A DNA stretch of 45,620 nt. It comes from Nocardia jejuensis NBRC 103114 (GTDB lineage Bacteria > Actinomycetota > Actinomycetes > Mycobacteriales > Mycobacteriaceae). A program made the position numbers and the translations under genes. The DNA lies in assembly GCF_001613145.1 (NCBI RefSeq), contig NZ_BDBU01000058.1, positions 1 to 45,620 on the forward strand. Reading direction: 5' to 3'. The notes below the pieces were generated by a model that made no database searches, was not told the DNA's origin, and was given only the letters and a program-made list of their open reading frames with translations. This document shows, piece after piece, positions 1-8,394 of the stretch (position 1 is the first letter of the stretch; each line of letters starts with the position of its first letter).

Positions 1-1059
1 CCGCAAGGGCCCGGGCAGGGTGGTCCGCAGGGACCCGGGAACGCCGGCCCGCAGGGACCGGGTGGCCGGGGACCTGTTGGCGCGCAAGGAGTGAACGGTC
101 CCGGACAGGGCGCACCGCAGGGTCCGGGCGGACCTCGCCAGGGTGGTCCGCAGGGTCCCGGTGGTCCAGGCCAGCAAGGTCCGGGCGGACCAGGCCACGG
201 CGGTCCACAGGGTTCCGGTCAGGGCGGTCCTCGAGTTCTCGGCGGTCAGGGTCAGGGCGGCCCGCAGGGCCAAGGTGGTCCCGGTCAGGGCGGCCCGCAG
301 GGCCCTGTCGGCCTCGGCAAGAGCGGACCTCAGGGTCCGGGCGGGCCAGGTCAGGGCGGTCAAGGCCCAGGTGGTCCCGGGCAGGGTGCACCGCAGGGGT
401 CCGGTGGGCCGCAGGCGCCCGGTCTGCTGAGCAAGGGCGGCCCGCAAGGTCCGGCCGGACCACAGGATCAGGGCGACGCCGGTCAGCGCGGGCCCGGTCA
501 GGGCGGCGCGCAGGACGCCGGTGGTCTGGGTCTGGGTGCTCGGACCGTGGCTGCGCCGCAGCGGGTTCCGGCGTCCGGCGAGCAGGCGGCCGACGGCGCG
601 GGCTCGACGACCGACGGCGCCCGCAAGAAGAAGCTGCTGCTGATCGCGGGCGCGGCGCTGGTGGCGCTGATCGTGGTCATCGGCGGCGTCGTCGCGCTGC
701 TGGGCAACTCGTCGGACAGTTCGCCCGAGGCGCAGGTCAAGAAGGCGATCACGACCTACACCGATGGGTTGAGCACCGGCAATCTGGAGGCGCTGCGCGG
801 CGTGACCTGCGGGGCGCAGCACGACTTCTACCAGAATATTTCGGCTGATCAGTTCGCCGGCGTGTACCGAACCTCCAAGGAGCAGAAGAGCATTCCGGTG
901 GTGCAGAGCATCGACGCCATCCAGATCAAGGGCGATGCGGCGCTGGCGTCGGCGACCGTCTACACCGAGGCCGATCCGTCGAAGCAGTCCGCCCGCACCT
1001 TCGATCTGAAGAACACCGACGGCGGCTGGAAGGTGTGCGACCCGCCGGCCGCTCAATAA
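1..1059 (+). CDS. Pro/Gly/Gln-repeat single-pass membrane protein (5' end outside window)
   Basis: The reading frame is open from base 1, so the gene begins before the window; the GTG at 91 is only an internal candidate. The first ~180 residues seen are an irregular collagen-like repeat built on GPQGPGGPGQGG. A basic RKKK stop-transfer-like patch is followed by one hydrophobic segment (about bases 628-708) and then a ~110-residue extracytoplasmic domain with two cysteines (TCGAQ and WKVCDPP) that could pair. The layout (disordered Pro-rich N terminus, one TM, small lumazine-binding/DUF4878-like domain) resembles M. tuberculosis Rv0361, which also lies near fba. Function is unknown. The repeat side is predicted cytoplasmic and the C-terminal domain outside. 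Confidence 0.8.
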   Translation, partial: PQGPGQGGPQGPGNAGPQGPGGRGPVGAQGVNGPGQGAPQGPGGPRQGGPQGPGGPGQQGPGGPGHGGPQGSGQGGPRVLGGQGQGGPQGQGGPGQGGPQGPVGLGKSGPQGPGGPGQGGQGPGGPGQGAPQGSGGPQAPGLLSKGGPQGPAGPQDQGDAGQRGPGQGGAQDAGGLGLGARTVAAPQRVPASGEQAADGAGSTTDGARKKKLLLIAGAALVALIVVIGGVVALLGNSSDSSPEAQVKKAITTYTDGLSTGNLEALRGVTCGAQHDFYQNISADQFAGVYRTSKEQKSIPVVQSIDAIQIKGDAALASATVYTEADPSKQSARTFDLKNTDGGWKVCDPPAAQ

Positions 1060-1077
1060 CCCTCCGCAGCAATCGAT

Positions 1078-1109
1078 CACGGCCCCGGCGCTCCCTCGCC
1101 GGGGCCGTG
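1078..1109 (+). terminator. Strong hairpin terminator after the repeat membrane protein
   Basis: Perfect 13-bp inverted repeat (CACGGCCCCGGCG / CGCCGGGGCCGTG) with a 6-nt loop, 18 bp after the stop codon. There is no U tract, as is common for high-GC actinobacterial terminators. Confidence 0.7.
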
Positions 1110-1571
1110 CTCGTCCGGAGACCGCCTCGGCCGCAACGTCGTTCCCGCACGACCGCGAGTGCGGCACCCGCACGGTGATTCGACCCTGCCGACGAGGTTT
1201 CACTTGCCCTCTGCGCCCGCGCGTTCCGAAAGATTTCGAATGCCGTCGCGACAGGCCCGCCACCGGCCCATTCCCGGATGCTCGGGGCGACACCTCTCCC
1301 CCGCCTCGCTTCGAGTCCCGCCCGGCGCGCTCCGAACCGGGCAGCAGGACAGGAAGTCCCGCACTCAGCGGTGCGGCCGGAACGGGTGCGGCCGGAACGG
1401 GGACTCCGAAAGCCGGGGTACTCCGTCCGGGAACTCAGCCCCGAGGGAAGCGGGGTCGACTGTTTCGGGGGTCGTTCGGGTGGCATTCCAGGGGTGGAGT
1501 GGGTGGTGCCGGGGACCGAGTTGGCCGGGTGTCGCATTCGGGCCGACATCGCGACAAACGTCACAAACACC

Positions 1572-1600
1572 TGGTCAATGGTCCGACTGATCGGTAATAT
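1572..1600 (+). promoter_or_regulatory. Candidate sigma-A promoter of the hadAB-type gene
   Basis: TGGTCA (4/6 match to TTGACA), a 17-bp spacer and TAATAT (5/6 match to TATAAT) lie in a locally AT-rich patch. It would give a leader of roughly 120 nt before the start at 1726. Prediction by eye only. Confidence 0.4.
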
Positions 1601-1725
1601 TCGCCGGATTGTCTGGGCCAGCCTTGTCGGCGTCTCGGCGCCGCGGCTGTTCACCGCCGCCGTGCGTATGTGTACGCCGATGTGGCGGGAGCCCACCAGG
1701 TTTCGAATACAGGGAGCTGAGCACC

Positions 1726-2775
1726 ATGCCGGAAACGGCAGAGGCGGTAGCCGCCACCGCCACCGATTTGGTCGGCCGGCACTTTCGTGTCCGTGACCAC
1801 TACGACGTGGGCCGCGAGAAAGTCCGTGAATTCGCCCGCGCCGTGCGTGGCGATCATCCGGCGCACCATCACGAGGCCGACGCCCGCAAGCTGGGCTACG
1901 AGGGTCTGATCGCGTCCCCGACTTTCGCGTCGGTGATCGGCGCCGCCACCACCCGCGCCCTGATCGGCACCGTGCTCACCGAGTACGACGTCTCGCAGAT
2001 CCTGCAGACCGATCAGGTCTTCGAGTACTACCGGCCGATCCTGGCCGGGGATCGGCTGTCGGTGGACGTGGCGGTGGAGAACATCCGCGCGTACGGCGAC
2101 AACGACTTCCTCACCATCAAGGTGACCCTCGCCGATGCGGCGCAGCTGCCGGTCCTGGTGTCCACCACCACGATCGTGGCCCGCAAGGGCGTCGAGATCG
2201 ATCCCGCCGCCGTGCAGACCATGACCGGCGTGGTGATGAACGACCACGTGTCGAGCGCCGACTCCGAGATCGCGGACCCGAGCGGGCTGATCCTGCTGGC
2301 CCCCGAGGAGGTGGCCGAGCCCACCGCTCCCGCGCCCCCGCTTCCGGTGTTCACCGTCCCCACCGCCGCCACGCTCGCGGCCGGCAGCGATCTGCCCGCC
2401 GCGAAGGTGCCCGTCACCCGTGGCGACCTGGTCAATTACGCGGGCGTCTCGGGCGACCCGAACCCGATCCACTTCAGCGACACCGCCGCGACGCTGGTCG
2501 GCCTGCCGACCGTGGTCGCGCACGGCATGCTCACCATGGGCCTGACCGCCGGTTACCTGACCTCCTGGCTGGGCGATCCGGCCGCGCTGAGCAAGTTCAG
2601 CGTGCGCTTCGCGGGCTTCGTCCCGGTCGAGCCGACCGCCCCGACCAACGTCGACTTCACCGGCAAGGTCAAGTCGGTGGATGCCGATCGAGGCGTCGCC
2701 ACCGTCGTGCTGGGCGCGACGTCCGAGGGCAAGAAGCTGTTCGGCCGCGCCGTCGCCGAGGTCCGGCTGTCCTGA
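1726..2775 (+). CDS. Fused (3R)-hydroxyacyl-ACP dehydratase, HadA/HadB type
   Basis: 349 aa. The start ATG at 1726 follows AGGGAG at a good distance; the frame is open further upstream but without a better start. Residues ~15-160 are a HadA/UPF0336-like hotdog domain, and ~215-349 a MaoC-like HadB hotdog domain with the hydratase motif GDPNPIH (catalytic Asp and His) and a following AHGML motif. A Pro/Ala-rich linker joins them. In mycobacteria HadA and HadB are separate subunits of the FAS-II dehydratase that elongates meromycolic chains; Nocardia carries a fused form. Only the HadB half keeps the catalytic pair, so the N-terminal half probably provides the acyl-binding partner fold. It stands alone between its own promoter and a shared terminator. 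Confidence 0.88.
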   Translation: MPETAEAVAATATDLVGRHFRVRDHYDVGREKVREFARAVRGDHPAHHHEADARKLGYEGLIASPTFASVIGAATTRALIGTVLTEYDVSQILQTDQVFEYYRPILAGDRLSVDVAVENIRAYGDNDFLTIKVTLADAAQLPVLVSTTTIVARKGVEIDPAAVQTMTGVVMNDHVSSADSEIADPSGLILLAPEEVAEPTAPAPPLPVFTVPTAATLAAGSDLPAAKVPVTRGDLVNYAGVSGDPNPIHFSDTAATLVGLPTVVAHGMLTMGLTAGYLTSWLGDPAALSKFSVRFAGFVPVEPTAPTNVDFTGKVKSVDADRGVATVVLGATSEGKKLFGRAVAEVRLS

Positions 2776-2780
2776 TCGAC

Positions 2781-2832
2781 GCATGAAAAAGGGCGGGCCG
2801 CGTAATGCCTACGCGGCCCGCCCTTTTCATGC
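2781..2832. terminator. Bidirectional terminator between convergent genes
   Basis: A 23-24-bp inverted repeat (arms 2781-2804 and 2810-2832, 5-nt loop, one bulged A). The A5 and T4 runs inside the arms give a U-containing 3' arm in both directions. It follows the dehydratase stop by 5 bp and lies 50 bp past the stop of the opposing DUF4185 gene. Confidence 0.85.
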
Positions 2833-2881
2833 TGAGCCCGGGCCCAGGCTCGGTTCGACGCCGGCTCCGTTCGACACCGGC

Positions 2882-4342
2882 TCAGTTCAACGCCACGTGC
2901 ATGAGATACACGTTGTAGTCACTCCAGGTCGACATGGTGAAGTACAGATCCTCGCCCGTGGACCACGGGTGGATGAACCCGCCGTACAGCTCCGGGAATT
3001 GCGTGGCGCTCACCGTGGTGGCGCTCTCGGACCACACGCCCTGCGGTGAATCCGATTCGCGCACAACGAGTGCGGCCTTGCCCGTGTCCAGGTAGCTCAT
3101 CTGCCACACCTTGCGGGCGGCGTCGTAGCGGACCGACAGCTCACCGGCCGGGGCGCTCACTATCGGTGTGGCGGCGGCGGATCCGCCGACCGGCGTCCAC
3201 GCGCCGTCCCGCCAGTACTGATAGGCGGTGGTGTTGAGGATCTGCGCCTTGGGCACACGTGCCAGCGCTATGGATCCGAGCCGGGTATTGGGCGTTCCGA
3301 ACATGTAGACGAACTCACCTTCGGGCACCATCGCCGACACCTGAAAATTGGAGACGCCGAAGATGTTGTCCCACTTGGCGTGCGGATCCTTGGTCCAGTG
3401 CTCGCCGTGGTCGTCGGAGTAGGCGAGCCCGCCGTAGTTGGTGTACCAGGTCCCGGGCAGGCTGTTCCAGGTGCGAATCGACATGTAGCTCATGTACTGC
3501 CGGTCCCCGATGGCGAAGCCGGAGGTCGGGATCGTGGTGATCTCGACATTGTCCATCTTCTTGCTGCTGAGCAGTTCCGCTGCGTGACAACGACTGTCGG
3601 AGACCATGTGGTCGAACTGGATCCCGTCCGCCAGCGTGGTGTCGGTGCTGAAGGCGAGCAGGTTGCTGCGCCAGTCCAGCCCCATCCCGCCCGGCGGATG
3701 GAAATCGCTGCCCACGGTGTCGCCGAACGCGAGGGCGACCTCCCCCGGCTTGCTCTCCCACATGATGCCCAGATCGGTGCCCTGGACCTGCCACCGTTTG
3801 TCGGTGCGGTTGACGGAGCTCGCGCCGGTCAGTTTGGCGACCTCTCGGACCGCGGAGACCTGGGGCACGGCACGGGCCGGAACCTGCGGGGCCGGTTCGG
3901 TATCCGGATTCACCGGCTCCGGCCCCGGCGGCACCGCGGGCGGGTTCGGGTCCGGGAAGGCGAAATTGAACGGCTGTGGACGCACGATGAGCCGCGGAAG
4001 GCCGAGCTGCTCGGCGAGACCGGGCGGCGCGGCCGGGGAATCGGTGAGATCCGGGCACGGATTCACGCACGGATCGGTCGGCAGTTCGGTCTTCACCCGT
4101 TCCCGGTTCTCCACCGGCGGACCGGGATCCACGGTCACGACCGGGTACGCGATCGGCACCTCGAGCGTCTTGGGCACCAGGGATTCGTGCTGTGGCGCGG
4201 GATCGGTCCCGCACGCCCCGACACCGGTGCTGATCGCCTCGCCGATGTCGTTCTCGGCCTCGGCGATCGCGCCGTTCGAGGACACCAGCGCGCCCGCACC
4301 GACGACGACAGCTCCCACCACCGCCAGCAGCCGCTTGGCCAT
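2882..4342 (-). CDS. Secreted DUF4185 domain protein
   Basis: 486 aa. The start ATG at 4342 is preceded by GGAGAGGG; an earlier in-frame ATG at 4381 lacks a ribosome site. Residues 1-30 form a signal peptide (MAKR, hydrophobic core, probable cleavage near AIAEA). A Pro-rich segment with several Cys follows (~35-150). Residues ~155-486 match the DUF4185 beta-propeller-like fold: WQVQGTDLG, FGDTVG, GLDWRSN and GGFIHPWS are typical blade motifs also found in glycosidase-like propellers. Family function is not established; many members are exported by actinobacteria. It lies 194 bp downstream of the EmbR-like regulator on the same strand, so regulation by it is possible but not shown. Confidence 0.82.
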   Translation of the reverse strand: MAKRLLAVVGAVVVGAGALVSSNGAIAEAENDIGEAISTGVGACGTDPAPQHESLVPKTLEVPIAYPVVTVDPGPPVENRERVKTELPTDPCVNPCPDLTDSPAAPPGLAEQLGLPRLIVRPQPFNFAFPDPNPPAVPPGPEPVNPDTEPAPQVPARAVPQVSAVREVAKLTGASSVNRTDKRWQVQGTDLGIMWESKPGEVALAFGDTVGSDFHPPGGMGLDWRSNLLAFSTDTTLADGIQFDHMVSDSRCHAAELLSSKKMDNVEITTIPTSGFAIGDRQYMSYMSIRTWNSLPGTWYTNYGGLAYSDDHGEHWTKDPHAKWDNIFGVSNFQVSAMVPEGEFVYMFGTPNTRLGSIALARVPKAQILNTTAYQYWRDGAWTPVGGSAAATPIVSAPAGELSVRYDAARKVWQMSYLDTGKAALVVRESDSPQGVWSESATTVSATQFPELYGGFIHPWSTGEDLYFTMSTWSDYNVYLMHVALN

Positions 4343-4536
4343 GCGTTGACCCTCTCCAGATTCGGGCTGTTCCGGACACATCCGGCCAGGACCCTACCGG
4401 TGGGACGCACTCGGCCACCGGCACTCGCGCAAGATCGATCGAACGGATTTTCCGAGGACGCCCACCCGCTCGCCGACCGGCCCGGACGGCAGGCGAAACC
4501 GCGAAACGACCTGGGCGGCAGAGCGATCCGTTCGAG

Positions 4537-5655
4537 CTAGCGAACGGCCTGGAAGACGAGCACGGTCCCGCCGATCCGGATGGCGTCCCCGTCCGCCAGC
4601 ACCGCGGCGCTGTCCACGGGTTCCTCGTTGATGTAGACCCCGTTGGCCGAATGCAGGTCCTTGATCAGCAGTCCGGCCCGGCTCGGGGTGATGTGCGCGT
4701 GGTAGCGGCTGGCCTTGGGGTCGTCGAGCACCAGATCGTTGTCGGTCATCCGGCCGATCTTCATGCCGGTCGCCGCGATCGGGATGTCCCGGCCGTCGGC
4801 CAGGCGGAGCCGTCCGGCACGCACGGCGCGGGGCAGCTCGGTGACGGTTTCGGTCATCGCCTTGGCCATCCGCTCGACCTCGGCGATCTGCCCGGTGATC
4901 AGCGGTTCCTGCCGCAGCACCCGCTGCTCCAGGGCGATCAGCGCCGCGCCCGGATCGATCCCGAGTTCGTCGTTGAGCACCGCGCGCACGCGGCGGCACG
5001 CCTCGAGCGCGTCGGCTTGGCGGCCGGACAGGTACAGCGCGGTGATCAGCTGCGCCCACAACGGTTCTCGCAGCGGATGCGCGTTGGTCATGCTCACCAG
5101 TTCGCCCACCACGGACGAGGCTCGCCCACAGGCGATTTCGGCGTCGACCCGCGCGGAGGCGACCAGCAGCCGTTCCTCGTCCATCGCGGTGGCGAAACTT
5201 TCGGCGAACGAGAGGCCGGACAGATCGTCCAGGGCTCGCCCGCTCCACTCGGCCAGCGCGTCGCCGAACAGGCGGGCGGCATTGGCGTGATCCCCGGCCG
5301 TGGCGGCCTCGGCCCCGGTCCGGCGAATGGATTCGAATCGCCCGAGATCGCAATGGTCGTCATCGATTTCGAGCCGGTACCCGGAGGCCTCCGTGCGCAG
5401 CAGCGCCGTCGGATCGGCCCCGGCCTGGCGCAGCGTCTTGCGGATGTTCGATACGAACACCTGAAGACTGGCCTGATAGGAGTCCGGCGGATCGTCGTTC
5501 CAGACGATATCGGCCAGTGCCTGTGAGGACACCGCTCGCCGCCGATTCACGGTGAGCGCCGCCAGCAGCGCACGCGGCTTGGGGCCGCCGACCGGCACAG
5601 GCCGACCGGCAACCAAAAGCTGCACGGGACCCAGCACCCGTACATCGACAGTCAT
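4537..5655 (-). CDS. EmbR-like SARP transcriptional regulator with C-terminal FHA domain
   Basis: 372 aa. Order of domains: OmpR-type winged-helix DNA-binding domain (~1-95, beginning VRVLGPVQLLV), bacterial transcriptional activation domain (~100-245, TPR-like), and FHA domain (~285-372). The FHA core keeps the phosphothreonine-binding residues in KIGR, SRYHAHI and SANGVYIN. M. tuberculosis EmbR has the same architecture: the FHA domain binds the phosphorylated Ser/Thr kinase PknH and EmbR activates arabinosyltransferase genes. Neither pknH nor emb genes are in this window, so orthology to EmbR is not proven. It lies 90 bp downstream of fba on the same strand, past a predicted terminator. 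Confidence 0.88.
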   Translation of the reverse strand: MTVDVRVLGPVQLLVAGRPVPVGGPKPRALLAALTVNRRRAVSSQALADIVWNDDPPDSYQASLQVFVSNIRKTLRQAGADPTALLRTEASGYRLEIDDDHCDLGRFESIRRTGAEAATAGDHANAARLFGDALAEWSGRALDDLSGLSFAESFATAMDEERLLVASARVDAEIACGRASSVVGELVSMTNAHPLREPLWAQLITALYLSGRQADALEACRRVRAVLNDELGIDPGAALIALEQRVLRQEPLITGQIAEVERMAKAMTETVTELPRAVRAGRLRLADGRDIPIAATGMKIGRMTDNDLVLDDPKASRYHAHITPSRAGLLIKDLHSANGVYINEEPVDSAAVLADGDAIRIGGTVLVFQAVR

Positions 5656-5704
5656 GCCACCTGCCTCGATAGAGACCGCGGCGCGCCCGCCGCTCGAAAC
5701 TTGC

Positions 5705-5736
5705 CCGGGATTCCGGAAAGTGCTGCGGAATCCCGG
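5705..5736 (-). terminator. Hairpin terminator downstream of fba
   Basis: An 11-bp perfect inverted repeat (CCGGGATTCCG / CGGAATCCCGG) with a 10-nt loop in the 90-bp gap between the fba stop and the EmbR-like gene start. Confidence 0.6.
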
Positions 5737-5745
5737 TGCACGAGC

Positions 5746-6783
5746 TTACTTGGCGCTGATCGAGCGGCCCGCGGACTTCAGGTCGTTGCAGGCCTCCACG
5801 ATGCGAGCGGCCATCGAGGACTCGGCCTTCTTGAGGTAGCTGCGCGGGTCGTAGACCTTCTTGTTGCCGACCTCCCCGTCCACCTTCAGCACACCGTCGT
5901 AGTTGCCGAACATGTGCCCGGCGATCGGGCGGGTGAAGGCGTACTGGGTGTCGGTGTCGACGTTCATCTTCACCACGCCGAAACGCAGCGAGTCCTCGAT
6001 CTCCGACTTCAGCGAGCCCGAACCACCGTGGAACACGAAGTCGAACGGCTGCGCGTCCGAGCCCAGGCCCAGCTTGGCGGCCGCGACGCGCTGACCCTCG
6101 GCCAGCACCTCGGGCTTGAGCTTCACGTTGCCCGGCTTGTAGACGCCGTGCACGTTGCCGAAGGTGGCGGCCAGCAGGTACTTGCCGTTCTCGCCGGCGC
6201 CCAGGGCGTCGACGGTCTTCTCGAAGTCCTCGGCGGAGGTGTACAGCTTGTCGTTGATGGCGTTCTCGACGCCGTCCTCTTCACCGCCGACCACGCCGAT
6301 CTCGACCTCGAGAATGATGTTGGCCGCGTGGCACTGCTTGAGCAGTTCCTTCGCGATCTCCAGGTTCTCGTCGATCGGAATCGCGGAGCCGTCCCACATG
6401 TGCGACTGGAACAGCGGATTGCGCCCGGACTTCACGCGCTCGGCCGAGATGGCGATCAGCGGGCGGACGAAGGTGTCCAGCTTGTCCTTCGGGCAGTGAT
6501 CGGTGTGCAGCGCGATGGTGATGTCGTACTGCGCGGCGACGACGTGCGCGAACTCCGCCAGTGCGGTCGCACCCACGACCATGTCCTTCACACCCTGACC
6601 GGAGCCGAATTCGGCACCGCCGGTGGAGAACTGGATGATGCCGTCCGATCCCGCCTCCGCGAAGCCCTTGATGGCCGCGTTGATGGTCTCCGACGAGGTG
6701 CAGTTGATCGCGGGGAACGCGAAGGAGTTCTCCTTGGCCCGAGCAATCATCTCGGCGTAGATCTCCGGAGTCGCAATGGGCAC
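5746..6783 (-). CDS. fba: Class II fructose-bisphosphate aldolase
   Basis: 345 aa, matching the mycobacterial enzyme (344 aa). The GTG start at 6783 follows GGAGG by 5 nt; the more distal ATG at 6834 lacks this. It catalyses reversible cleavage of fructose 1,6-bisphosphate to dihydroxyacetone phosphate and glyceraldehyde 3-phosphate in glycolysis/gluconeogenesis. Visible signatures: the zinc-binding HTDHCP motif, the phosphate-binding FHGGSGS loop and NVDTDTQYAFTRP. The neighbouring DedA gene is divergent, as in M. tuberculosis (Rv0363c/Rv0364). An inverted repeat sits in its leader just upstream of the ribosome site. Confidence 0.97.
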   Translation of the reverse strand: MPIATPEIYAEMIARAKENSFAFPAINCTSSETINAAIKGFAEAGSDGIIQFSTGGAEFGSGQGVKDMVVGATALAEFAHVVAAQYDITIALHTDHCPKDKLDTFVRPLIAISAERVKSGRNPLFQSHMWDGSAIPIDENLEIAKELLKQCHAANIILEVEIGVVGGEEDGVENAINDKLYTSAEDFEKTVDALGAGENGKYLLAATFGNVHGVYKPGNVKLKPEVLAEGQRVAAAKLGLGSDAQPFDFVFHGGSGSLKSEIEDSLRFGVVKMNVDTDTQYAFTRPIAGHMFGNYDGVLKVDGEVGNKKVYDPRSYLKKAESSMAARIVEACNDLKSAGRSISAK

Positions 6784-6793
6784 AGGAACCTCC

Positions 6794-6816
6794 GTTGTAT
6801 GTGTGCTGTGTACAAC
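6794..6816 (-). promoter_or_regulatory. Inverted repeat in the fba leader
   Basis: GTTGTA-N11-TACAAC, a perfect 6-bp inverted repeat ending about 11 bp before the fba start codon and abutting the GGAGG ribosome site. It could be an operator or a leader hairpin that masks the ribosome site. No regulator is identified. Confidence 0.4.
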
Positions 6817-6923
6817 AAAATTCTGACAGGCCACACCCTAGGGCAGACGCGTTTTCCTGTGGCAATGGCCTCGGTTAGCCGACAAGTTTGTGAGGTTGCT
6901 TCGACGTTCGGTGTCACTTGGCA

Positions 6924-7658
6924 ATGACCGGTACTGTGGTGGCCGTGACCTTGCTGGCCGTGTCCGATGCCGTGACGACCAACGCTGCTTTGCCCGCGAT
7001 TCTCGATCCCATGCACCTCCTCACCGAGACATGGCTATCGAATGCGGTGCTTCCGGCGATCTTGGTCATTGTTTTCATCGAGACGGGCCTACTGTTCCCG
7101 ATCCTGCCCGGCGACTCGCTGCTGTTCACTGGCGGTCTGCTGTCGGCGTCGGCGACCCCGCCGCCGTGGATGTCGATGTGGCTGCTGGTGCCCGCCGTGG
7201 TGATCGTCGCGTTCATCGGCGATCAGTCCGCCTACTGGATCGGGCGCAAGATCGGTCCGGCGATGTTCAACAAGGAAGACACTCGCTTCTTCAAGAAGCG
7301 GTACGTCACCGAGACCCACGAGTTCTTCGAGAAGCACGGCCCCAAGACCATCATCCTGGCCCGGTTCGTGCCCATCGTGCGCACCTTCATGCCGGTGCTG
7401 GCCGGGGTGTCGAAGATGGACTACCGCAAGTTCGTCATGTTCGACATCATCGGCGCGATCCTGTGGGCGGGCGGCATCACCGTGCTCGGCTACTTCCTCG
7501 GCAATGTCGAGTTCATCCGGAAGAACGTCGAGGCGATCTTCCTGCTCATCGTGTTCATCTCGATCCTGCCCGCCATCATCACCGTGGTGAAGAAGCTTCG
7601 CAGTGGCGACAATGTCGAGCAGGCGCTGACGTCCGCGTCGAACGAGTCGAGTCACTGA
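6924..7658 (+). CDS. DedA family membrane protein (first of a tandem pair)
   Basis: 244 aa from ATG 6924; a TTG at 6918 and an internal ATG at 7011 are alternatives, with no clear ribosome site. Several hydrophobic segments. DedA/VTT signatures: E-T-G-L-x-F-P-x-L-P-G-D-S-L-L-F near the N terminus, GDQSAYWIGR, and FVPIVRTFMPVLAG with the conserved Arg and Pro residues of the family. Characterised DedA proteins are membrane transporters or scramblases involved in undecaprenyl-phosphate or phospholipid recycling and proton-motive-force maintenance; the substrate here is unknown. It matches Rv0364 in place next to fba. The second DedA gene starts 8 bp after its stop. Confidence 0.9.
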   Translation: MTGTVVAVTLLAVSDAVTTNAALPAILDPMHLLTETWLSNAVLPAILVIVFIETGLLFPILPGDSLLFTGGLLSASATPPPWMSMWLLVPAVVIVAFIGDQSAYWIGRKIGPAMFNKEDTRFFKKRYVTETHEFFEKHGPKTIILARFVPIVRTFMPVLAGVSKMDYRKFVMFDIIGAILWAGGITVLGYFLGNVEFIRKNVEAIFLLIVFISILPAIITVVKKLRSGDNVEQALTSASNESSH

Positions 7659-7665
7659 GCCACCG

Positions 7666-8376
7666 GTGGCCGACACCCCGCTAAACCTCGCAATGGGCGG
7701 TTTCGGACCGCTCGAGACGGCCGGGCCGGTGCTGGTCTGGACGGTCGTGCTGACCTTCGTCTTCCTCGAATGCGCACTGATCATCGGGCTGTTCCTGCCC
7801 GGTGATTCGATGCTGATCACCGCGGGCGTCGTGCTCGCGTCGCAGGTCAGCGGCGAGGTGCACGTCTGGGCGCTGTCCGTCGGCACCATGATCGCGGCGA
7901 TAGCCGGCAATCAGGTCGGCTATGTGATCGGACAACGCACGGGCCACCACCTGGTGGCCCGCAAGAACGGCAAATACATCAACACCCGGAATCTGACCCG
8001 GGTGGCCGAACTGCTGCACCGGCACGGATTCATGGCGGTGCTCGTCGCACGCTGGATCCCGTGGGTGCGCACGCTGTGCCCGGCGGTCGCCGGTGCGGCG
8101 GGCATGGATCATCGCAAGTACACGATCGCCTCGAGCATCGGCGCGATCATCTGGGCTCCGGTGCTGCTGCTGATCGGGTACTACGCGGGCAGCTTCCTGG
8201 AGAACGTGTCCTGGCTCATGCCCGCGGTGATCGGCACGCTGATCGTGGGCCTGGTGCTCGGGACCATCGTGGGAGTGCGGCAGTATCGAGCGGAAATGGC
8301 GCGCCCGGCCGAGGATTTCGACCTCGACGAGGCCGAGCAGGAGCCCGTCGCGGATTCACCGTGGCGTCGCGCCTGA
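7666..8376 (+). CDS. DedA family membrane protein (second of a tandem pair)
   Basis: 236 aa from GTG 7666, 7 bp after the first DedA stop, so the two are very probably cotranscribed; ATG 7693 is an alternative start. Same family signatures as its neighbour but divergent: LFLPGDSMLITAG, AGNQVGYVIG and WIPWVRTLCPAVAGAAGM. It has an acidic C-terminal tail (EDFDLDEAEQEP) that the first protein lacks. The low similarity outside the motifs argues for an old duplication or two different substrates rather than a recent copy. Confidence 0.88.
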   Translation: MADTPLNLAMGGFGPLETAGPVLVWTVVLTFVFLECALIIGLFLPGDSMLITAGVVLASQVSGEVHVWALSVGTMIAAIAGNQVGYVIGQRTGHHLVARKNGKYINTRNLTRVAELLHRHGFMAVLVARWIPWVRTLCPAVAGAAGMDHRKYTIASSIGAIIWAPVLLLIGYYAGSFLENVSWLMPAVIGTLIVGLVLGTIVGVRQYRAEMARPAEDFDLDEAEQEPVADSPWRRA

Positions 8377-8394
8377 GCGGTCCGTACCGGCTGT

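Larger units (their letters stand above)
1060..1725. other. Long intergenic region without a convincing gene
   Basis: About 670 bp. Open frames exist on both strands, but they are Arg/Pro-rich, overlap one another and lack ribosome binding sites. It contains the terminator at 1078-1109, a 15-bp tandem duplication (GGTGCGGCCGGAACG) at 1370-1399, and an AT-richer stretch at 1555-1610 that fits a promoter for the dehydratase gene. I see no tRNA or known riboswitch. Confidence 0.5.

Noticed and set aside
1159..1796. Several overlapping open frames between the first two genes
   Set aside because: Arg/Pro-rich, mutually overlapping, no ribosome sites; better explained as GC-rich noncoding DNA.
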